DNA of 64,000 nucleotides from Aphanomyces cochlioides (lineage: Eukaryota > Oomycota > Saprolegniomycetes > Saprolegniales > Verrucalvaceae): contig JAHQRK010000018.1 of the NCBI GenBank assembly GCA_019828595.1, positions 806,001 through 870,000 on the forward strand, written 5' to 3'. Positions 33,126-44,295 of this stretch are shown piece by piece. A model generated the notes under the pieces. That model had not been told where the DNA came from. It did not search any database and was given only the letters and a program-made list of their open reading frames with translations. A program made the position numbers and the translations under genes. Positions within the stretch are counted from its first letter, which is position 1. Each line of letters begins with the position of its first letter.

Positions 33126-33791
33126 CGCGATCTCGACGCAGTGTGATCGAAGGATGTTATCTTGGCGTGGTGGCTGCTCAAGATCCAGAAAAAGTTGGAG
33201 TTCGGTTACACTTATCTCACCTTATCTGGAACTTTGCCGGATGTGTACCACAGAAATTCGTCGGCAACCATGTCGAGTCGTCGGCTTCGAGGGAGAACTG
33301 CATGGATCTATCACGAGTGCGTGAGAGACTGGCGATGGTCTCGTGCTTGAAATGGATGGACGATCTGTGTCGTGCAACCCTCCAATCCCGTGCTTCGCTA
33401 GGTGCAGGGGGATGCGAGGGGGTGTACTTCCCCCACATCCTTGGCTTCACTTACTCGCTTGATTCTTCGATAATGGAGACTATGGTGAAAGAGCGAAGTG
33501 ATGTTGTACCTTCCAGCGAGTGACGTCCTTCGCTGTGTGGTCAGTTGAATCACCTCTAGAGAATAATTCGACTTCAGTAGGTAGTTCATTGCGTCTTATC
33601 GGCTGAACACTCTCGACAATAAACGGAGCGGACGCAATACCGCCAGGTGTGCATGAGAGATAGGTGTAGATCCAAGTCGCTGCTGCGCAAGCTCAGCCAT
33701 GAAACTTCGATCGATAGAATGACAGACTCGGTGGGATCCGACGGTTACATTGTTCGGTTTCGCCCTTTGCACCGTCGACCGACGCGCCAAG
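33126..33791. other. Intergenic, divergent promoters
   Basis: 666 bp between divergent starts (33125 minus, 33792 plus). Plus-strand frames here continue the antisense of the minus gene or lack coding character. No RNA gene seen. Confidence 0.5.
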
Positions 33792-34296
33792 ATGGACTTG
33801 AAAGATCCCAAGGAAGTTGCAACGCAATATGTTCAAGCAAACAAGCTCAACGAAGTGTTTCAGGTTGCGCTTCTTCGTGTGTTGAATCAATTAGCTGACA
33901 TCACCAGGAACTTTGCACGTTAATCATGCACCGACGCCCGACCAACCTTCGTGAGTTTATCATTCAGCAACTGGAAATCATGCGATCAGCCCGCGAGTGC
34001 CGTTCAGCGGTAGCGTTTCTCCTTGAAAACATTTTCATCCTGTCCTAGCCTTCCTTCTTCACGGAGTCCGACCTGGGCGCGATGTTTTCCATGTTTGATG
34101 TGACGACCCAAGGGTCAATCTCAATTGCTCAGTACGACCAAGGTACATGATAGACTTGTTGAATCCCTTGACAATGTTGAAAGGCTTGAAAAGCCTCGGC
34201 ATTGACCGCCCAACGCTGCGCCTCCCCGAGTCTATCCACCGAGTGGATCGTCCTCTCTTTGTCCGCAGCTTGTACTGTCATCCCTTCTTAGCATAA
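33792..34296 (+). CDS. EFCAB10: EF-hand domain protein, EFCAB10-like
   Basis: Four exons: 33792-33863, 33908-34009, 34049-34142 and 34184-34296, with introns of 44, 39 and 41 nt; 126 aa, in frame throughout. Residues 1-60 look like a dimerisation/docking (RIIa-like) fold: VQANKLNEVFQELCTLIMHR, then PTNLREFIIQQLEIM. An EF-hand-like helix-loop-helix follows (LGAMFSMFDVTTQGSISIAQ), with a loop lacking some canonical acidic residues. Known: EFCAB10 is a short protein of this architecture associated with cilia in animals. Its tail-to-tail neighbour is a CYB5D1-like ciliary protein 65 bp away. Identification rests on length and domain order rather than on an alignment. Confidence 0.72.
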
Positions 34297-34361
34297 CTCA
34301 CGTCATGTAGGGCGCAAGAGCTCCGAAACAACTCGTACTTGTAGACTAAAGTTTGAATGCA

Positions 34362-35222
34362 TTACATGATGGTTAAGTCATCGTTGTAGTAGAGATGGAG
34401 GATTGGCATGAACTCGTCCGCGTCCATGTTGAGCTTCTCAAACTCGAGCGATTCATCCGGGATGCCGTTCTCAGTGAGCGTCTTGGCCATGTCGAGCGGC
34501 ACAAACTCGTCGCCATCGAGGTACTGCTCCGTGTCAGTGTCGTGCGCGAATAAAGAGGGCACGAACCTTCCAAGTGTAGCTAGCGGCATGGGCATTGAAT
34601 TGCAAATCAATGTAGCGGTATTGAATCTCTTCAATGGTTTCTTCCGTGCACACTTGCAGCGAGTGCTTCTGATGCGTCAGCGTGTTGACCACTTCAATCA
34701 TGCGCACGCGCTGTGTGATGAATCCAATGAAGTATTGATCGTCCTACTCAAGACGCTATCCAACGAGCTCAAGGGGGACAGACTTACTGTCCACCATGGC
34801 TTGAGATTCAACGTGTTCCATGTCGTGACGGGCTCTGGCGGTGGCACATGGAGGAAGCGGCCATGGGGCAAATACGGCAAGCGGAGGTTCCGATCAGGGT
34901 CAATATGTGTCTTGACCTAGTTTGAAAAGCGCTAGCACCTCGAGTCGTCGGCAACAGGCACGTACGTCCATCGTATCAGGATCAAACCAGTGGGAAATGT
35001 CTTCGCCAGCGTGATTCACAAGCGGCTGTGTGAGCATGCCGCGGTTCTTGGCAATCAAGTCCGTGATGTCGAGGACATGGGAGAACACAACGACCCAGCA
35101 ATCCTACCACGCCGTCAGAAGAGACATATCGACTGTCGACAGACTTCAGCACATTTGTGCATGGCAACTTCCTCCGGCGTGTAATATCGTCGGTGGATCT
35201 TGGGGAGACTGAATTTCGGCAT
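34362..35222 (-). CDS. CYB5D1: Cytochrome b5 domain-containing protein 1-like (ciliary)
   Basis: Five exons: 35145-35222, 34966-35103, 34788-34916, 34567-34743 and 34362-34526, with introns of 41, 49, 44 and 40 nt; the product is 228 aa. The cytochrome b5 fold begins YYTPEEVAMHK, continues through FSHVLDITDLIAKNRGM, and has the axial-ligand region NHAGEDISHWF. Characteristic C-terminal motifs follow: NAHAASYTWK, LTENGIPDE and ILHLYYNDDLT, as in vertebrate CYB5D1. Known: CYB5D1 localises to the axoneme and helps regulate ciliary beating. The organism presumably has flagellated zoospores. The stop codon is 65 bp from the EFCAB10-like stop, and the start is 48 bp from the end of the RCC1-IQ gene on the same strand. 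Confidence 0.9.
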
Positions 35223-35270
35223 CGCGTCTCGATGGATATAAAGGCGAACACGGGCAGTTACAAAAATCGG

Positions 35271-38209
35271 TTACGTCGTTACAACAGTCTCCTCGACGAG
35301 TTGATTGCTTGGACGTTTGCCATCGGATGATTTTGACACACGATACGTCCTGTCGTTGTTGATAGCGCCACGCTGGAGCTCGCGAAAGATGCGATACTTT
35401 GACGCAGTCGGAACGCGCTGTACGTCTTTCCCCATGTCAGTTGACGGAGCCGCCGTGTCGAGCACGTAGTGGGGCTTGAGCTCTCCTGGTATCACTAGCA
35501 TGGTCAAGTAAATTCAATGACAAGAGTACCTCTGTAGATAGTTGATGTTTCAGCAATATATGTCGCCCGGACGTGGAATGCTGCATTTGGCCGCACGGTT
35601 GGGGAATTCAGGAGACTCTTGCGGAAGATGCGCTCGTGTCGTTCGCTCTTCAGCTTGGCAGCGAGCTGCTGCTTCTCTCGTAGCTGCTCTTCCATCAAAC
35701 GTTTTTGTTGAGCAAGCTCCGCTCGTTCCTTCTCACGCTTGGCCCGATTGGCATTGAGCTCTTCGACGTCTCGCTTCTTTTCCTTTCCCCGTCGTTTGTG
35801 TTTTGTTTCGCCGATGTGTGGAATTGGAGTCGGGATGGAAGTCTGGTTTTGAAGCCGTGCCAGTCGCTTGGCCTTGGCATCAGCAATTTCACGGTCTCTC
35901 CTTCGTTTGAGCTCGGCCTCGGCGGCTTCCAGGGCTTCCCGCCTTCGTGCTTCACGCTCTTCAGCTAATGCCGCTCGCCGCTGAGCCTCTTCTTTCTGCT
36001 GCTGGAACAGCATCTCTTCGCGCCGTCCGAGTTCTTTGGCAGATTCGAGTTGTAACCACTGCTCCTCCACGACTTGCAGTGTCATATCCTCAGCAGTATC
36101 GACGACGTCACCCAGGAACAGTCTTGCGATATCGTCGATCGCAAGAGCTTCAGCCTCAAGCTCAACGACTGCTAGTCTTGTGGCTAGCTCTTGGGCCTCT
36201 TGCTCAGCTCGCTCACTGGCGGCTCGTAGTTTGCGCATCCGACGCAAGCGCTTGGTTACGTGATGCCGAGCTAGATGCCGTCGCACGATTGATTGTATCC
36301 TCGTGGCGCTTGCATTTTCAAGGTCATGTCGTCGTTGTGCTTCGATAGCTTGTGTTTTCTCAACAAGCTTACGCTCTGCGTCGAGCCGTTCCTGGGCAGC
36401 TATCCTCTCCAACTCTAATGCTTCTTCGTCCGCCAATTTCTTCAAATCGTGGTTGTGTTGTTCCTTCGCGTGTACTTCACGCTCGCATCTCAATCGATGC
36501 ACCTACGTTTCTCGTGTCAGCATGCAACATATCCTGCGATTACCTTGATACGGGCGACAGTGCTCCTGATAAAACACTGCAAAGTTATAGCAGCGAGGCG
36601 GATAGTCTCGGGACTGAGCCGCTTTCTCAACTCCGTGTCCGCTTGGAGGAGAACAACCGCCATCGTGTGCGCTTTTCCAAGGGAAACATGGAGGATTTGA
36701 CCCTCACTGTCTGATGAGATGACTCGCTGTGGCGTCTCGTGGTTTTGTTCGTCGCCCGTGCCAGTCTGACCTTCTTCGCCAAAGCCCCAAACGTAGAGCT
36801 CTCCATGGTCAGTCACGGCTGCTGAGTGACCATACCCGCACGCAATCGCCGTGACATTCTCGAGCGATTTGATAGCCTTTGGCACCAAGCAGTCGTGGCA
36901 AGAGCCATTGCCCAACTAGGAATCGAGTGACAAGTTGTCTAGACGCGATGGCTTACTTGTCCAAAGGCGCCCCATCCCCATGCAAAAACCTACACAGGAG
37001 CGTCTTTGAGCTCGATAAATCGATGAACATTACCTTTTGGCACTTGGTGAGAGCAAGGGAATGCGCTCCACCGCAGCTCAAAGTCGCCACGTGCACATGG
37101 CGGAGTCCTTCGACATGCTTGGCGCTACTCCACCTCGAGCATATGCAGAAATATGGATTGTACCTTGGTTGGGGATCTTCGCTGCCGTGACCAAGGCGTC
37201 CTTGTTCGCCCCATCCCCACGTAAAGACATCTCCAGCATCAGAAACAGCGCCAGAGTGATTCATGCCACAAGCAATGTGGACAACGACGTGATCGAGTGG
37301 CACCAAACTTGGCTCGCTGCAATTGCAATATGTTCCAAGGCCCAATTGACCAGCTCGACCGTTCCCAAAGCTCAATATGTTCCCACTCGTGGTCAACACG
37401 AGAGTATGCTCTTCTCCACACGCCACTTGGCTAAAATCAATCAGACAAAGCCTCAAGTCGCGTCCTACCGAATCGAGACAGCCAGTGGCGACGTTAGAGA
37501 CTGCGGTAGATACACACTACACGACCGAATTGTGAAGATTTCAACACGATCCAGGCGTGTTGTTACTTGTGTTCGTCGCCATGCCCAAGTCGACCGGAAG
37601 CGCCTTTTCCCCACGTGTAGACGCAGCCGTCGGCGGAAACAAATGCCATGTGCCCTGGACCACAGTCCATTTGCCGAATGCAAACCTTGTCGAGGCCAGA
37701 CACTCGCTCGGGCACTCGAATGTTCTGGCTCGCGTCAAGCGGGAGTCGCCCCCAGACATACACTTGCCCCAACTCATTGATAGCTGCTGAGACCAAATCG
37801 CCACAGCAAAGCTACACAGCACCAACGTCGTCGTCAGCTCTGTGAAATCGAGAGAGAATACCTGAACTCGGCTTAGATCGTTGGTGATCTTGTAAATTGG
37901 TAGCATGATGTCAGGCGTGGGTCGGTGTCGGTCGTCCCCAAGGCCAAGCTGGCCATGGCTTCCACTACCCCAACTGCGCACTTCCATGAGTGAGTAGAAA
38001 TCCTGCGCGGTGGTTTTGTTGAGCCCAGCTTGCTTCTTAGGCAGCACGTAGGCGCTTTTGAAAGCTTGGCTTGGAATGTCATCGCGCTGAAGATCGCATC
38101 CGAGCCGCCGGAGGAAGTCACGCTTGGCCTGTTCTGTTTTGGAAAACTTGAAGGCAGCGTTTCCTTTATGACGAGGCCATGAGTCAGGCTGCGAACCTCG
38201 GCGCTTCAT
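35271..38209 (-). CDS. RCC1 propeller protein with IQ motifs and coiled coil
   Basis: Multi-exon gene from ATG 38209 to 35271. The N-terminal extension is basic; then seven RCC1-type blades can be read: VRSWGSGSHGQLGLGDD, GQVYVWGRLPLD, GCVYTWGKGASGRLGHGDE, GNILSFGNGRAGQLGLG, GDVFTWGWGEQGRLGHGSE, a blade split by an intron near 36950 (ending AFGQLGNGSC), and GELYVWGFGEEGQTGTGDE. Two IQ-like motifs follow (ITLQCFIRSTVARIKV and ATRIQSIVRRHLARHH), separated and followed by a long Glu/Arg/Lys/Ala coiled coil (about 36480-35700). A last small exon begins VIPGELKPHYVLDT. IQ motifs suggest calmodulin or centrin binding. Together with its two downstream neighbours this points to an axonemal or basal-body role, by inference. 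Confidence 0.85.
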
Positions 38210-39446
38210 GCCACCGACGGCAAAGTCGGTTACAGCGAAACGTTACGAGCTACCTGAAGACACAACTCACTTCAACATAAAACTACTCCGCCAACTACAT
38301 ATCGCGCTGCACAGAGCTCAAGATAGTCTGGCGATACTGAGAGACCATTTGACCTCAAGAAGATATAGAAGTTGCAGAGAGCTATAGATATGTCACGCAG
38401 CGGTGGCCAAGTTGCGTGGATAGGTGTCCTCGAGTCATAGTTTCAACTACAACTGCTTGTCTCGCTCTTCAGCTAGCACAAGCGATCATTCTGTGAAAAT
38501 TGTGGAGAATATCATCCCCAGACGCTGCCTCCGAACATCTTCTCTTGAAGCGAAGCGGACAGAAGTCTAGGAGAGCTATGTACTTTGATGTGAACGCCAG
38601 CATAAAGTTGCCTTCGGACGTTCTGCTGACTTCATAATCCTGTGAATGACGTTGTTGTCGTTGGCCAAAGCGATCCCTTCTGAAGTTCAGAGTGTCCTGA
38701 ACAATAGCGACGCATTCAATCAAGTGGAGATAGCCATGTTTTATCGCGAAACTCGAGGCAAACAATGAACGAGTCACTTGATTTACCTCGACTGGCACGC
38801 TCAACTATATCGTCGGAGCAGCGTCAACGACGAGGTTTGAGCTTCATCAATCATACCGAACGGTTTCAAGATAAATCGCCTCCGCGGTGGGGCTTCATCC
38901 ACAGTCTCTCACTCTCCATTCTTCATGAAACATCTCGAAAAGCAGTCGCAAGCATCCTACGAAGGCCACAGAACGCGCCTTTGGAAGCGTACCCTGGCGC
39001 TTGGGTGCAATAAAATTCACACATTTCAAGTGTCTCAAGTCATTGACAGTGTCGCATCCATGAGGCCACCAAGATGCGAATTTCTCTCGACAAATCGCAA
39101 TCCACAGGTTTAAATATCTCAACTCCGCGCTTCATAAGGCCAGTAGACCCGGTTAGCATTCAGAGAACACTCGTTGCAAAGCGCTGACACGATCTAGCCG
39201 CAATGTGCAGCATGGAGAGTCCGATGAATGATCGCTACGTTCCATTGACCGTGCATTTATATCTATCTTTCACCCTTCAGCCTGCCTCTGCGTAAACAGA
39301 AATCGGACGAGATAATGGCTTGTCGTTGCACTTGCGTACAGTAGATTGTGTGAAAAGCTCGAGCGCGTCGTCTAAATCATCGTGGGAGTTGTGTTATCTT
39401 CCATACTTTCTTCCAGAAGTCCTCGTGAGGGCCAACATCTCGTGAG
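38210..39446. other. Intergenic stretch without a supportable gene
   Basis: 1.2 kb upstream of the RCC1-IQ gene. A minus-strand frame (38469-38804) and plus-strand frames here lack recognisable domains and coding bias; none is annotated. Confidence 0.5.
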
Positions 39447-39761
39447 ATGATATCGTTTTTGCATTCCAAGATGATTGGGAATCCTCGAGTCGGCGTGGCG
39501 GCGTCACAAGAGTGGTTCCTTACACATTTGCATTGCTATGAGCCTCTTGCATGCACTTTGGGACTTGTTGGCGGTGGCGACATGGCGATTTTGAAAAATT
39601 GGCACACAGTCGCCAGCACCATATCTCGCCATGTAGCATTACACATCCTCGATACTGTGCAGGGAGACTTGAAAAGATTTGGTGAATCTTTGCTCTCTCT
39701 CTCTCATTCTACAATTTGCTATCACGTCATTTTCCAATCCGCCATCTCTCAAGCACTCATC

Positions 39762-39965
39762 ATGATCGTCGCAGTCGTCGCAATTGTCGGAGTTGTTGTT
39801 GCCGCCTTTGGTCTGCGCGTTGCCAAGAAGCATCAGACGAAACAAACCAAGAGTCGAATTGTCAAATTGGGCAATCCCGACGACTCTAGCATTGCGTATG
39901 AAAACATCGCATCACCCAAAGCGACTCAAGTCAAACCACTGAATGCACTAGAAGCAACCATTTAG
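39762..39965 (+). CDS. Small single-pass membrane protein, 67 aa
   Basis: From ATG 39762 the frame gives one strongly hydrophobic helix (MIVAVVAIVGVVVAAFGLRV) followed by a basic cytosolic segment (AKKHQTKQTKSRIVK) and a short polar tail with a YENI motif. The same frame is open upstream to an ATG at 39447 (172 aa), but that extension contains a CT-rich tract and no recognisable features, so the short form is preferred. The positive-inside pattern suggests N-terminus out. Function unknown. Confidence 0.5.
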   Translation: MIVAVVAIVGVVVAAFGLRVAKKHQTKQTKSRIVKLGNPDDSSIAYENIASPKATQVKPLNALEATI

Positions 39966-40842
39966 TCCCCCAAGTCAATTTATTTATGAATCCATGTCCA
40001 CTTTGTGAATTGTTCTTATAAATCGATCCAATTCTTGTGTAGTTACTTGGGCATATGCTCGAGTCACAGGTTCACACACAGCTTTCTCGCCTAGGGGATT
40101 CTTGGTTTGTCACCATCAGCTAACATGGCCACCGACTACGTCTTGACAAGGTCTTGGTGAATTTTCCGTCACGCATAACCCACCTCTATGACTGATGAAA
40201 ATCTTCATTGAGCACAGATGACGCATGACGGGCTACATGTAGAACTGCGTAGTAAACAGAGCTCGTAAATGCTGTCCATATACTCCACTGTGTCATGTCG
40301 AGCTGACACGAATTGGTTCGGGATCGCACAAAGAGTTATTGGGCTCCTACGTCAGTCATTCCGATGTCTCTTCTGGCTAATACCGATGAGCTTACCTCCG
40401 ACATTTAACCAGAGTTTATGCCCGAGACTTGGACAATTCTTTTCACACGACGTGTCGATTTTTCTTCTTGGGCTAATTTGGCACTTGCTCATTTTGTCTT
40501 GCTGAATTGGTAGACTGACTGTCGCTTTCGAGCAAGAAACAACAAGCGACCCACTGGCAATTTACGTACCCAAGTTGAACGATCTACCGAAAACCTGGCT
40601 TGTAAGATCCATTTGCGACTGTCAATGGAATCGCCACGCCTTGGAGGGGCCCATGTTGGAGCTGATGTCTCTCGGCGGTTCGATGAAGTTGTTCTCTGAC
40701 TTCTTGTCGGTACAGAGCTTCGATAAAAGTAGGCCAAACGTTAGTCTTAGATGTCATCAACAGTGCACATGAGCCTCAGTGCACTACCAAATGAATCCAC
40801 GTCGATAAGTCCTTCCGTCTTCATCTCCATGTCTGGATGTCA

Positions 40843-41136
40843 TCCAATATCCGGAAAGTTGATGACCTGGATAATGTCATTTTATAGTGATATGGACAAA
40901 TTTCTAATAGAAATACAATATGAACTATGCTGTGCCTGTTCAAATGGCAATCAATTAACAGCTCCCGAACTCCACTACCTATCCAATTAGGCTTATTGAC
41001 ATAAGAAGTCTTGTCATCTAATGATTGCCTTGGAAGAAGAGAGCACAGCTTAGTTCATGTAATATTAATATAATATTTTGATACATGTCATTCAAGAATG
41101 ATATTTTCCTTGTCATCGTCTTTCCGGATATTGGAT
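40843..41136. repeat. Inverted repeat flanking a divergent kinase-gene promoter
   Basis: ATCCAATATCCGGAAAG at 40843-40859 is the exact reverse complement of 41120-41136. The similarity extends further, with mismatches, over about 40 bp on each side. The right copy lies just upstream of the TKL kinase start (41158). The left copy lies at the same distance from a minus-strand AT G reading (start near 40830) that soon hits a stop. It appears to be the duplicated 5' end of the kinase gene. Confidence 0.6.
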
Positions 41137-41157
41137 TGCACCTTGCGATATGCTGTC

Positions 41158-42846
41158 ATGGCGAACGAGATAACAACCCAAGCGGCCATTCAGTCAATCC
41201 AAGAAGTACTAAAAGACTCCCAGAGATACATCCCAAGTGCGAAACCAACTCAGCAGACAACCCTTCAACTCGCATGTGAAGTACTAGAACTCGGTTTGAA
41301 ATTCCGCATCAACAAGGAGGACATTTTGTCCATGGGAGAAATCGTTGCACGGATCTCAAGGTCGATCGTACAAAGTGGTGTCCCTGAAGAGAAAACATCA
41401 CATCTTGGAAGTCTCAACACTTGCTTCAGCAATATCCATGCATACCTTGAAGACACTTGGGAGACCACCCAAGGATGGGATCTCCTCATGAACGAAAAGC
41501 AACGACTGGCAAAGGCCTCGAGCATCGCAACCGAAGTGGCTCATTTTCAAGAAGACCTTCGACGTGCCGCTGGATTTCTCAATCTGAATTTAGAAGTTCA
41601 TATCGTTGGTAGCGTGGACGATTTGATGGAAGACATGCAAGCCATGATGGACAAATTACGACGCATGGACCATTACATTCAAGTGGCTCATAAAGATGGC
41701 ACATTGAATCGCCAAGTAGATTGTCTGGTCGAGATGGCCATCCAGTTGCAGCGTGGCTTGGACTTCTATCATCACAACGTGAGTCTTCGAAACGTTCAGT
41801 CGAATCAAGGGTTCGAAGCCTCCATCCGTGAGTCCTTTGACAAAGTCGTGGATGCTGCCAAGGATACGTTCACAAAAGACGAAACGAGAAATGCCGCTAC
41901 ATGATATGATGGAAGAATGGATGCTGGCATCCGAAGACGTCGAGTTCGATCCAACCAAGAAATCGACGTTCCTTGGTAAAGGTGCATCGGCCACTGTGTA
42001 TCTTGGTCAATACCAGGGTCGAGAAGTGGCCGTCAAGCTGTTCGATGCCGTCCAAATCGCCAACTCGACAGAGCTCGAGCGCATGATCCGCAAAGAAATA
42101 AAAGCATGGCGCGACGTGTCGAATGAGCTGTACATGCTGACTTTGATTGGCGTGTGTACGAAGACCACATCGCCCATCTTGGTGTGTGAGTATTGTCCAT
42201 ACACCATCACGCGGTACGTGTACATGCACCCCGAAAAGTTGGTCGAGATGGTGTATCAATTTGCGTGTGGGTTGGTGACCTTGCACGACGCTGGCATTAT
42301 CCATAGAGATTTAAAAGGTGGTAATGTATTGGTGACGACTCAAGGCACGGTGGCGATTGCAGATTTTGGATTGAGCCGCTCGACCGAGTCGCTGTTGACG
42401 CAGTATACGAATGCGAAGAATTATGTGGGTACTTGAACTGGATGAGTCCCGAGCAGCGCTTTTCACCTCGTAAGGTGACGGTGCAGTCGGACGTTTGGTC
42501 ATTTGGTATGACGGTTTGGGAATTACTGTGTGACGAAATACCCTTTCGGGAGTACTGCCAAGAAGAAATCGAAGAGGCGATTCGGGGTGAAGAGGAACGG
42601 CCTGGTCGACCAGAGGATTTGGCTGTCGAAAACGAGAGACTATGGGACTTGATTACTTGGTGCTGGAAGGTCGATCCATTCCAAAGGCCGAAGGCTCGTG
42701 AAATTATTACATTTTTAGTGAAGCATTATGCTGATGTGTTGGATCATTTGATCGAAAGGGAAACCTCACACGCTGGTGAAGCAAATATTACCGTCGACAA
42801 TCTTCAATTTTCTGACCGAAATAATGGCGAGTACAATGGCCACTAA
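41158..42846 (+). pseudogene. TKL-type protein kinase with helical N-terminal domain, two frameshifts
   Basis: From ATG 41158 a helical N-terminal domain of about 245 residues (NEITTQAAIQSIQEVLKDSQ; LGSLNTCFSNIHAYLEDTW) resembles the helical bundle common to oomycete TKL kinases. The frame shifts near 41890 and then enters a kinase domain: LGKGASATVYLGQYQGREVA, VAVKLFD, the catalytic loop HRDLKGGNVLV and IADFGLSR. A second single-base loss near 42431 breaks the frame between NYVGT and LNWMSPEQ. The last part (SDVWSFGMTVWELL) ends at 42846. Every catalytic motif is intact apart from the two frame breaks, so inactivation is recent or the breaks are sequencing errors. Confidence 0.8.
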
Positions 42847-42858
42847 TATGTGAATTGG

Positions 42859-44295
42859 ATGGAAGGACCTCTTGGTTTGACGATTCTTCCAGGCAAATTA
42901 GATGGCGATCCTCCTGTTGTCAAGAGCGTCACAGGAAAAGGTGGATCACCTGCAATTGAATCGCCGAAGCGGGAGACTTGTTGCTAAGCGTGAACGGTGA
43001 AATTACAGCAAATTTAAGCTTTGAGAGCGTCATTCATATGATGGCGTCGCAGCCAAAGCCTATCCTTTTAGAGTTCAAGAAATCTGTGACACTGCTCCAG
43101 TCGCCAAAATCTGTGACAGGAACTTGGACGCTATCAAAAAGATTACGCCAACGAGATGCAATCAGCGAAGTTGAAACTCATTCCCAAGTCAGGGAAACTG
43201 AAGCAATCGCAAGTGAAGAATTTGATTTACCTCTTGGTTTGATGGCCGAGTGGAGAGTCGACATTGGACAAATTACTCAATTGGATCGTTTGGGGTCCGG
43301 TGGTCATGCAGAAGTGTGGAAAGGAAAATACAGAAATCGACACGTTGCAATCAAATCCGTCCGTCAAAACAAATCCACTCGCACTCTCATCAACGAATTC
43401 TCAATCATGACGAGAATCAAGTCTCCGTACATCATCGACTTAGTTGGTGTGAGTTGGACTACCTCGTCGGATGTGAAGATTATCATGGAATTCATGAACC
43501 AAGGAGACCTGAGAACATATTTGCAAGAGCACGACCAAATTTCATACAGTTGGCGCGACAAGATTTGGCACATGTTATCAATTGCACGCGGTTTGGCATA
43601 CCTTCATGATGTGAATATTGGTGTGGCACATGAGAACGACAAAATAGCAGCCACGGGCTTGGGAACGTCGAGGTGGATGGCACCAGAAATAATTCTCGGC
43701 AACGATTATTCAGAGCAGGTCGATATTTATTCTTTTGGTAAGGTGTGTTTACTTATACACGTTCATTAAAGCTCTCGATGTTTAGGAGTGTTATTGTCCG
43801 AAATGAGTATGCACCAAATCCCGCATCATGATGCCATCAATCCTGAAACAGGCTAACCCTTAGTAGATATGGCAATTCTCTCGAGGGTTGTCAACGAGTC
43901 GCTGAAACCAGAGTTTTCTCAAGATTGTCCTACTTGGGTGTTTGAAATGGCGATGGACTGCTTATCGTCAACTCCTCACAATCGTTCTTCCGCTTATCAA
44001 TTGACGGATATCATTCGGCGCAATTTGGATGACACCTCTGTGAAGTCACTGAAATTCGAAGAAAGTGCAAGTGCCAACAGGACTGGAGTAAAAGCCGCTA
44101 TCAAACCTACATCTACCAAGAAACCCAATTTATGGAGTAAAATGGTGAAGGCAGTTGGAGCGGCATTGGCGCCTAAAGACAAGTCTTCAGGTGACGAATG
44201 GCTTGAAGAAACAATATACAACCCGCATCTTTCTCGGACCATGACTGACGAAAGTCGTCGTGGTTCATTGAGTTTTTTAGACGACCCTGATATAC
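42859..44295 (+). pseudogene. PDZ-TKL kinase, catalytic loop deleted, frameshift and stop
   Basis: From ATG 42859 a PDZ domain is read (EGPLGLTILPGKLDGDPPVV), broken by a frameshift near 42965 and resuming as GDLLLSVNGEITANLSFESV. The kinase domain follows: LGSGGHAEVWKGKYRNRHVA and HVAIKS. Then LAYLHDVNI is joined directly to GVAHENDK, so the HRD catalytic loop and the Asp-Phe of DFG are missing (roughly 25 residues lost). The segment SRWMAPEIILG and the F-helix remain. A 47-nt-type intron lies near 43738-43784, then a TAA at 43854-43856 interrupts the C-lobe. The tail (43869-44295) is Lys/Ser-rich, resembles a linker and runs into the next kinase with a further one-base shift. A catalytically dead relic, possibly the first half of a tandem-kinase gene. 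Confidence 0.75.

Noticed and set aside
33029..33523. Long plus-strand frame of 164 codons
   Set aside because: Mostly antisense to the MGNSC-type gene and its promoter; no ATG context, no domain, poor composition.
38469..38804. Minus-strand frame of 111 codons
   Set aside because: No recognisable domain, no splice partners and starts at a non-ATG; kept as intergenic.
39447..39761. N-terminal extension of the small membrane protein
   Set aside because: The frame is open, but the extension contains a CT repeat and no signal or domain; the ATG at 39762 directly before the TM helix is more credible.
40480..40830. Possible minus-strand gene with start near 40830
   Set aside because: After the duplicated promoter the frame stops within about 25 codons; the remaining frames show no kinase motif. 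Treated as a relic of the 5' region only.
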